The notes under the pieces were generated by a model, which had not been told where the DNA came from, did not search any database, and was given only the letters and a program-made list of their open reading frames with translations. The position numbers and the translations under genes were made by a program. Below are positions 58,358 through 64,000 of a stretch of 64,000 bases of DNA, in pieces. The stretch is from positions 124,001-188,000 of the forward strand of contig CBDBGT010000013.1 in the NCBI GenBank assembly GCA_965205365.1. Direction: 5' to 3'. The DNA comes from JALZUR01 sp965205365 (GTDB lineage: Bacteria; Bdellovibrionota; Bdellovibrionia; Bdellovibrionales; UBA1609). Every line of letters starts with the position of its first letter. The stretch's first letter is position 1.

Positions 58358-59062
58358 ATTAGCTCCAAATCTTAATAATGGTCTTAATCTTCATGAAAAA
58401 AAACTTTCTTTGCCCTCTAAGCACAAGGCAAAAAGCAAGTCCTAATCCCCTAGCACCAAAGGTGCTCTTTTAAGATTCATAACACATCATCAATGAAAAT
58501 CATTCTTTAATGCTTCATACACTAATCAACAGCCTTATACGATATTAAGTTTCTCTATGCAAGCTCATAACACTTATAAAAACTAAAACTTCCAGTCAAA
58601 TTCTTTAATCATTTCAATAAAATTTATACGCCAAACATCTTCACCCTCACAAACGTTGGGTATTTTAGTTTAGTATTAGGCTGCTTGTATAAATAGTTTT
58701 CTTCAGTAACAACAGTGCCCTGGGTATCTTTTGCTAAAGCGATAGGGTATGGGTCAGCACTCTCCTTGGTAGCAGTAAGATCAACCAGAGCAATATGACT
58801 ATTTACAATATGTTCAACTAATTTTAGCTGAACACCTGTCACAGCTTAAAAATGACTTTTTTGACTTTTAACCCAAGTATAAAAAGGCTTATGTTAAAAA
58901 ACTTTTTTTAAAATTTTTATTCAAACAAAATTAGTTTCTAGTAAAATAAATTTTTAAATGCTCTATGCTATTTTAACTATTTTTCACCTAAAGAGTTTTT
59001 AAGAATAGTGAAAGTTAAATATGTCTTCTACTTGTACTGTTAACAGTTTAAGAACGTAAACA
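58358..59062. other. Gene-poor region containing a toxin-like fragment
   Basis: About 700 bp between Mpo1-like and YHYH genes. Only the DUF4411 fragment (58583-58842) is recognisable. The remainder is very AT-rich and shows no promoter or RNA structure I would defend, apart from expected promoters of the outward-facing Mpo1-like gene. Confidence 0.5.
58583..58842 (-). pseudogene. DUF4411 (PIN-like toxin) C-terminal fragment, frameshifted
   Basis: Two frames together give the C-terminal half of a DUF4411 protein: ADPYPIALAKDTQGTVVTEE, NYLYKQPNTKL, then, after a 1-base shift near 58655, KIPNVCEGEDVWRINFIEMI and KEFDWKF with a stop at 58583. The D-P-x-x-I-A-x-A and T-V-V-T-E-E words and K-I-P-N-V-C are hallmarks of this family of putative toxin nucleases. 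The N-terminal half with the first catalytic Asp is missing and no antitoxin gene is seen, so it is a dead remnant. Confidence 0.7.
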
Positions 59063-60178
59063 CTAATTCACTCCACCATCATCATATGAAGATTGGAGTT
59101 TTTCAAAAGATGGATCTAAAGTTCCAAATACACAAATGGGGCCAAAGGGATACGTTTCTGTAGTATAGTACCCGTAATTTCCATAAGCATCAACCATACC
59201 ATTACATTCATCTAAATCACCACTACCTTTAGAATAATACCAATCCTCTACGAAAAGACCCCTAATATAAATCGCCACTGGAGGAGGAGAATTACTTGAA
59301 CCCAAAGGTGCTTCACGTTCACCAGTATATGTTACCCAACTAGACTTAACCTTTCTTAATATTGAATTCTTTATGTCGTAAAAATAAACTCCATAAATAG
59401 GAAAGCCATCCGGAGCAAAACCAATCACCGGAGATCCACTAGGATCAACAATAGATTCTGAAGGAGACTCATCAACTCCAGAATTTGATAGGCTTGTATT
59501 GTTACCATGGTAATGATAACGCCCCCTAAAAGGATGCCCTTCATACTTGTCTAAAACAACATTCATAGGATTTTTTTTGGGTACAAGGTACCACTCTGCA
59601 GTCAATCCACATCCAGATAGAATAATTGTTCCAGAACCTGAATCATAACAAAATGCAGAGTCCATATCTAAATCAACTCCATTTAACATAATACCGTTAA
59701 GAGTTATATAGCCTCCTCTTTTACGAATATATCTAGCATTATTTGTTCGAACAGGATTTCGAGGAAGATTTAATGTATAATCTAGAGTATTTGGCGCCAC
59801 CTTTGTAGAGAAACTCGTTCCTGTTGACGTACTCTCTCCAACATTATGGTTAGGAAGGTTGTTACTAACCAGCTGGCAAGAGGTGTTGTTAGCTGTAATA
59901 ATAAAATTACTTACATAATGAACGTCCTCTTGAGCATCGTAAACATTTGAAAAATAAGTCCCTACAAAAGATCCACAATCAGGGTCTCGATTAGTAAGCT
60001 TTATGTTTGTTAAATCTCCTTTTTGATTAGGACTTATATTATTTGAAGGGAGAAAGGAGCTCTTTAAAGAGGAGTCTTCATTTTTTGAACAACCTCCTAA
60101 TTTGACTAAAACCAAAAGGAGGAGAATAAAGAAGACAAAAGCTCCTGGAAGATCTATTATTTTAAAAGAACTTTTCAT
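59063..60178 (-). CDS. YHYH-domain lipoprotein
   Basis: A 371-residue product with a long N-terminal hydrophobic signal ending in a lipobox (FFILLLLVLVKLGGCSKNED). The name-giving motif is present as HPFRGRYHYHGNNTSLS, followed by IGFAPDGFPIYGVYFYD and a Cys-bearing end (DLDECNGMVDAYGNYGYYTT; YPFGPICVFGT). YHYH proteins are exported and of unknown function; the His/Tyr cluster could bind a metal. A Ser/Asn-rich linker follows the lipobox. It lies alone between gene-poor regions. Confidence 0.88.
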   Translation of the reverse strand: MKSSFKIIDLPGAFVFFILLLLVLVKLGGCSKNEDSSLKSSFLPSNNISPNQKGDLTNIKLTNRDPDCGSFVGTYFSNVYDAQEDVHYVSNFIITANNTSCQLVSNNLPNHNVGESTSTGTSFSTKVAPNTLDYTLNLPRNPVRTNNARYIRKRGGYITLNGIMLNGVDLDMDSAFCYDSGSGTIILSGCGLTAEWYLVPKKNPMNVVLDKYEGHPFRGRYHYHGNNTSLSNSGVDESPSESIVDPSGSPVIGFAPDGFPIYGVYFYDIKNSILRKVKSSWVTYTGEREAPLGSSNSPPPVAIYIRGLFVEDWYYSKGSGDLDECNGMVDAYGNYGYYTTETYPFGPICVFGTLDPSFEKLQSSYDDGGVN

Positions 60179-60809
60179 ATTAAAAACTCACCTTCATTAA
60201 AGGTTACCAAAATGACCGTGTATAGACAAAATATAGGCATTAAATAACACAAGAATATAATTTACTTTCCCTACACTCCTAAAATCAACGTAAAAAAACC
60301 AATGAAAGCTAAAATGACACCCCGCCTACCTCCTTCATTATATAAAATATAGATGCCATCAGAAAAACACTTCCTATGAAAAAAAACAAGAAGTTAAACC
60401 TTAAAAGTTAAAAAACACAGATATATAAATAAAACAGTGGTAGCTCTAACACCTAAGGTAGCTTATATAAACTGTGAAATAGTAAGGCGGATGCTAAGTT
60501 ATAGATGGTTTATATCAAAAGTAAATATAAAAAAAGAGACAAGTATTTTTACAGTGGGTAGCACTAATCATTTAAACAAAAAAAAGCTTAATAACATATG
60601 CTCAAAAATAGATGACTCACTCAAAGGCCCTCATGAGTTTTTTTAGAAGCAATAAGCAGTACTAAGAAAAAGCCCCCTATGAAATTTTTATCAAGAAAGT
60701 TTAAAAATTAAGTCAAGTGCTTTATTGCTCATATTTTTCCTCTTAAATATAAATTATAAATTTTCTAGAAATAAATAAAATGACTTATTTAAATCATTAT
60801 TATAAATAC
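60179..60809. other. Gene-poor region upstream of the YHYH gene
   Basis: About 630 bp of AT-rich DNA. It should contain the YHYH gene promoter. A 69-codon frame at 60437-60646 (GTG start) has no ribosome site, no signal peptide and no recognised family; I regard it as unproven. TAACTA at 60810-60815 is the left target repeat of the IS982 element. Confidence 0.45.
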
Positions 60810-60815
60810 TAACTA

Positions 60816-61835
60816 ACCCGAGTTCGAACTTTTTTCAGGACCTAAGTGCTGGATAAATAAAAGATCATCCCAGCCTTTTGTAAGATTTAGTTGTTTTTTA
60901 CTGATCTGCAAAAAGGAGCCGGGAATGATCGAAGAAAATCAAATTATAGAAGTTTTTACTCTTGTTGACGACTTTATTTTAGGGTTAAACAAAGAACAGT
61001 CCAAACTCATACCCAGCAAAAGAAAGAGAGGTTTTCCATCTGCGTTATCTGAGTCTGAAGTCATCACCATCTGTTTATTATTCCAATTTTCCGGCTTCAG
61101 AAATTTTAAAGCTTTCTATACAGGTTATGTTCAAAAATTTCTAAAACCTTATTTCCCAAAACTCTTGTCCTACAATAGGTTTGTAGAACTTAAAAAATCT
61201 TCAGCACCTCAAATTCTTATTTTTTTACACTCACTTATGCAATCAAATATTTGCACAGGAATATCTGTTGTAGACTCCAGTCCCATTGTTGTTTGTAATA
61301 ACAAAAGAATCGGTCGTCACAAAACCTTTAAAGGACTTGCAAAACGTGGGAAATCAACAATGGGCTGGTTCTTTGGTTTTAAAGTTCACATAGTAATTTC
61401 TCACAAAGGGGAGCTCTTAAGTTTTACCATAACCCCAGGAAATGTTCATGATACAAAGCCTGTAGAGGGTTTAGCTGAGAATATTTTTGGAAAATTGTTT
61501 GGAGACAAAGGATATATATCCCAAAAGCTATTTGAAAAATTGATGAGTAAAGGGGTTCAAGTCATAACAAATCTTAAATCCAATATGAAAAATAAGTTTG
61601 TTCCTCTTTTTGATAAACTACTCCTGAGGAAAAGGTACATTGTTGAAACTGCTTTTGGGATTTTAAAGGAGGAATTTCATCTTGAACACTCAAGACACCG
61701 AAGCCCAAAAAACTTTGTGGTAAATTTACTTTCGGCACTAACGGCGTACTGTTTGCGTCCAAGAAAACCCTCTATTAGACTTCAAGTACTTGAAGAAAGG
61801 CTGCTTCAGTAGGTTTAGAAAGTTCGAACTCGGGT
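60816..61835 (+). mobile_element. IS982-family element, copy 2, inserted at a start codon
   Basis: The ends are ACCCGAGTTCGAACT and AGTTCGAACTCGGGT. The hexamer TAACTA is repeated directly at both borders (60810-60815 and 61836-61841), and the last base of the right repeat is the A of the LysR gene's ATG. It contains one intact transposase. Ends and transposase are related to, but clearly different from, copy 1 at 20528-21584, so these are two distinct IS982 types. Confidence 0.92.
60925..61812 (+). CDS. IS982-family transposase (copy 2)
   Basis: A 295-residue DDE transposase starting MIEENQIIEVFTLVDDFILG behind AAAGGAG. Core motifs are GISVVDSSPIVVCNNKRIGR, STMGWFFGFKVHIVISHKGE, ITPGNVHDTKPVEGLAENIF, GKLFGDKGYISQKLF and RYIVETAFGILKEEFHLEHS, RHRSPKNFVVN. 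They align throughout with copy 1 at 20544-21527 (about half the residues identical by eye). It is intact and reads toward the LysR gene, so its transcripts may run into it. Confidence 0.93.
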   Translation: MIEENQIIEVFTLVDDFILGLNKEQSKLIPSKRKRGFPSALSESEVITICLLFQFSGFRNFKAFYTGYVQKFLKPYFPKLLSYNRFVELKKSSAPQILIFLHSLMQSNICTGISVVDSSPIVVCNNKRIGRHKTFKGLAKRGKSTMGWFFGFKVHIVISHKGELLSFTITPGNVHDTKPVEGLAENIFGKLFGDKGYISQKLFEKLMSKGVQVITNLKSNMKNKFVPLFDKLLLRKRYIVETAFGILKEEFHLEHSRHRSPKNFVVNLLSALTAYCLRPRKPSIRLQVLEERLLQ

Positions 61836-61840
61836 TAACT

Positions 61841-62671
61841 ATGTCTTTAATAATAGATGATATAAAATATTTTATAACTATTAGTAAAACACTCAATATC
61901 ACAAGGGCTTCTGAAATCATTGGAATATCTCAGCCAGCACTTAGCTATGCCATCAAAAAGCTAGAACGAGAGCTTGGTGGAAAGCTACTTATTAGACTTA
62001 AAAATGGTATCCAGCTAACAAAGCTTGGAGAAGAATTTAAACAACGCTCTCACCACCTGTTATATGAGTGGGAACAGGCCGAAAACTTAGCCGATCCTGA
62101 ATTAGGTCTTATTCAAAGCAACTATACCTTTGCAATTCACCCCTCTGTCGCACTTTACACTGTTGAACCTTTTATACCAAAACTTCAAGTTGATTTTCCA
62201 GCACTTGATTATACTTTTATTCATGGCCTTTCAAGGGAAATGACCCAAAAAGTAATTAACTGGGAAGCAGACTTTGGCATCGTTGTTAACCCTATAAAGC
62301 ACCCTGATCTCGTTATTAGAAAATTATGCAATGACGAAGTCACAATTTTTTATGCCAAAAATACACAAGATAAACTTATCTATGACCAAAATCTTGCTCA
62401 ATCACAATATATACTTAACAAAATTGGCAAGAAAACACCTTTTAAAGGCGTGCTTAACTCTACTAACCTTGAGGTTGTGGCAAAATTCACATCTCTAGGC
62501 CTTGGCTACGGCCTTTTACCAACAAGAGTGGCTTCTCAATATAAGCACCTGAAAAAATACAAGAACGCTCCAGTATTTAAAGATGAAATCTGTTTAATAT
62601 ACAGACCTGAAAAACACAACAATCCGGTTAGTAGAAAAATTATTCAAAATATCAAGTCATCTAAGTTTTAA
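61841..62671 (+). CDS. LysR-family transcriptional regulator
   Basis: From ATG 61841 the product is about 276 residues. The winged HTH is clear (MSLIIDDIKYFITISKTLNI, then ASEIIGISQPALSYAIKKLE and RELGGKLLIRLKNGIQLTKL). The effector domain follows (ADFGIVVNPIKHPDLVIRKL; YGLLPTRVA). The gene's own promoter and ribosome site were displaced by the IS982 insertion that ends at the start codon. An upstream in-frame start at 61790 would add IS-encoded residues. No Shine-Dalgarno is seen in the IS end, so expression may be weak or altered. Confidence 0.85.
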   Translation: MSLIIDDIKYFITISKTLNITRASEIIGISQPALSYAIKKLERELGGKLLIRLKNGIQLTKLGEEFKQRSHHLLYEWEQAENLADPELGLIQSNYTFAIHPSVALYTVEPFIPKLQVDFPALDYTFIHGLSREMTQKVINWEADFGIVVNPIKHPDLVIRKLCNDEVTIFYAKNTQDKLIYDQNLAQSQYILNKIGKKTPFKGVLNSTNLEVVAKFTSLGLGYGLLPTRVASQYKHLKKYKNAPVFKDEICLIYRPEKHNNPVSRKIIQNIKSSKF

Positions 62672-62802
62672 AGACAATTCAACAGTGAAATTTATATCAA
62701 TTTTAATCTTATTTATTAACAGTTATACTCAAGTAAAAAATCTACCTTAAAAAGATTTGAATGAAAAATAAGATTTAAGTGTTAAATATATGTACAAAAA
62801 AT

Positions 62803-63075
62803 TTATGAACTCATATCCCTCACTGCATCATTGGCTGAATTTAAAAATAAATTCATCAACGATTGAGTAAGTTCAAGGTCATTTCTATAAGAAAGAAAAA
62901 AGCGATGTTGTCCAAAATATTTCTTTGCAGTGCCCTCAAGTCGAACTTCTCTTAAAGATTTTCCGTAGCTGATAGCCACTTTTTTAGGAAGAATTCCCAA
63001 GCCGTAGCCTCTTTTTACAAACTCAGCTATAACTTCAAAGGAATCTAGATCAAAAATTTCTTTAATTGGAAACAT
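62803..63075 (-). pseudogene. LysR-family regulator, C-terminal fragment
   Basis: About 90 residues of a LysR effector domain: DLDSFEVIAEFVKRGYGLGI, LPKKVAISYGKSLREV, then the last strands and a normal stop. The preceding two-thirds, including the HTH, are absent. The sequence changes abruptly at about 63076-63085 into a rightward-facing oxidoreductase fragment. It is related to, but distinct from, the intact LysR protein at 61841-62671 (which has GLGYGLLPTRVASQY in the same place). Confidence 0.75.
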
Positions 63076-63085
63076 TGAACTTCTC

Positions 63086-63430
63086 TTTAAAAGGGTTGCT
63101 TGGGTGGCTACAGGTAGCGGAGTAGGGCCTTGTCTACCTCATTTACTTGATCAAAAGGTTCCATCACAGCTAATCTGGTCCACAAAAAGCCCTAGAAAAA
63201 CATATGGTGATGAATTAGTTGATGAAATTCTTAAGGCCCAACCAAATACAATCATTTGGGACACCACAAAATTAGGCCGCCCTGATTTAGTAAATTTAGC
63301 ATTAAAAGCCTATAAAGAATTTAATGCAGAAGCGGTTATTATCATTTCAAATAAGAAACTAACGCTTCATGTAAATTACGAACTAGAAAGCAGAGGTATA
63401 CCCTGCTTTGGAGCAATCTGGGATTCTTAA
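63086..63430 (+). pseudogene. C-terminal fragment of a ferredoxin-reductase-like/TmpA-like membrane oxidoreductase
   Basis: The frame (first credible codons near 63086, KRVAWVATGSGVGPCLP) encodes about 110 residues: QLIWSTKSPRKTYGDELVDE, IIWDTTKLGRPDLVNLALKA, AVIIISNKKLTLHVNYELES and a final GAIWDS. ATGSGVGP is the nucleotide-binding turn of ferredoxin-NADP reductase-like domains, and the whole resembles the C-terminal domain of TmpA-like membrane proteins. The N-terminal membrane part is missing. It is followed 14 bp later by an enoyl-CoA hydratase gene, probably its original operon partner. Confidence 0.6.
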
Positions 63431-63444
63431 AATATGGAGAAAAA

Positions 63445-64000
63445 ATGCACTTTCATAATTTAAAAATTAAAATTGAAAATAAAATTGTAACAATTGTTTT
63501 AAACCATCCTAAAAAATTAAATATTCTCTCTAAAAATCTTTTGTTAGAACTTCGTGAATATTTATCTACTTTAAAAAAGTTAACAAAAGATATTCGAGGT
63601 ATGGTTTTAATAGGCGCTGGGAACAAAGCCTTCTCAACTGGTGGTGATATCAAACTAATGAATGAATTGGACCAGCAGGGTGGAGAAGAACTCTCAAATT
63701 TAGCTCAAAGTGTAACCCTAATAATAGAAAATTTACCTATTCCAGTAATTGCATGTGTTGATGGCTTTGCTCTTGGTGGAGGGTGTGAACTGGCTATGAG
63801 CTGTGATTTTATCTATGCTACGAAGACATCACAGTTTGGACAACCAGAAGTTAAAATTGGATTAATACCTGGATTTGGTGGAAATATTCGCCTAATGCGA
63901 CTTGTTGGACCAACTATGGCCAGGGAGTTATTATATACAGGAAGGCAAATTCTAGCCGAAGAAGCGCAAAGAATAGGGCTTATAAATCAAGTCTTTAATA
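63445..64000 (+). CDS. Enoyl-CoA hydratase/isomerase family protein (cut by window edge)
   Basis: About 185 N-terminal residues of a crotonase-fold protein, starting ATG 63445 behind GGAGAAAA. The oxyanion-hole loops are clear: KAFSTGGDIKLMNELDQQGG and CVDGFALGGGCELAMSCDFI, followed by FGQPEVKIGLIPGFGGNIRL, with the catalytic Glu positions of hydratases (GCE and the PEVKIG Glu). This fits an enoyl-CoA hydratase of fatty-acid or amino-acid breakdown. The 3' end lies beyond the window. It follows the truncated oxidoreductase by 14 bp. Confidence 0.9.
   Translation, partial: MHFHNLKIKIENKIVTIVLNHPKKLNILSKNLLLELREYLSTLKKLTKDIRGMVLIGAGNKAFSTGGDIKLMNELDQQGGEELSNLAQSVTLIIENLPIPVIACVDGFALGGGCELAMSCDFIYATKTSQFGQPEVKIGLIPGFGGNIRLMRLVGPTMARELLYTGRQILAEEAQRIGLINQVFN

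Noticed and set aside
60437..60646. 69-codon ORF as a gene
   Set aside because: GTG start without ribosome site, no recognisable motif, and in AT-rich DNA where chance frames of this size are common.
1..64000. tRNA or rRNA genes
   Set aside because: Reading the intergenic regions I found no cloverleaf-like or rRNA-like sequence; a covariance-model scan would be needed to exclude them fully.

Overview
The window is AT-rich DNA from a Gram-negative bacterium. It carries a Tol-type envelope operon, a GT51 peptidoglycan glycosyltransferase, several lipoproteins and outer-membrane-type proteins. A TIGR02147-family protein and a lipoprotein-anchored fibre with YadA-like head repeats and an S74 intramolecular chaperone point to the Bdellovibrionota (Bdellovibrio and relatives). 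That placement is an inference from protein families; no rRNA gene is present to confirm it.

Layout. 1-10.9 kb is a mobile-element island: an IS630-type transposase cut by the window edge; an IS4-family element (690-3885) split by an IS3-family element (776-2467); a DEAD-box helicase gene; a complete ISL3-family element with a target duplication (5605-7086); and an IS1634-type element (7823-9690) bounded by an exact 502-bp direct repeat, which has broken a glycosyltransferase gene. A decayed IS4 copy and a fragment of a second acs gene follow. 11-17.6 kb holds acs, a rhodanese, a MerP/MerT/MauE-like metal-transport operon, a divergent ECF sigma factor gene with a membrane partner, and a Dus enzyme. 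The sigma gene and the metal operon face apart across two mirror-image GTCACA-N16-CGTAT promoters. 17.6-21.6 kb has a three-gene overlapping operon around the TIGR02147 protein, plus a partial duplicate of its leader into which an IS982 element has jumped.

21.7-33 kb is mostly housekeeping: a GT51 glycosyltransferase, an NAD-dependent epimerase, tolQ-tolR-tolA-like-tolB, then an IscR-like Rrf2 regulator heading sufBCDS and an Nfu scaffold gene for iron-sulfur cluster assembly. 33-40.4 kb is one large fibre locus on the minus strand. Its N-terminal and C-terminal parts are well ordered, but the middle 2.6 kb is a mosaic of short shards of the repeat unit with no long reading frame. 40.4-45.4 kb has gene-poor DNA with decayed coding traces and a 963-residue secreted coiled-coil protein with Gly-x3 repeats.

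45.6-58.4 kb has purD, a PiT-like permease, a lipoprotein, a gcvP-ppc gene pair, and a three-gene secreted/lipoprotein/metallo-hydrolase cluster. 58.4-64 kb is again unstable: a frameshifted DUF4411 fragment, a YHYH-domain lipoprotein, an IS982 element inserted at the start codon of a LysR gene, and a deletion scar that removed the 5' halves of a divergent LysR/oxidoreductase pair. The window ends inside an enoyl-CoA hydratase gene.

The observations most worth checking are the 502-bp duplication around the IS1634-type element, the mirrored sigma promoters, and the scrambled repeat core of the fibre gene, which may be real or an assembly artefact. No rRNA, tRNA, CRISPR array or prophage module was recognised.
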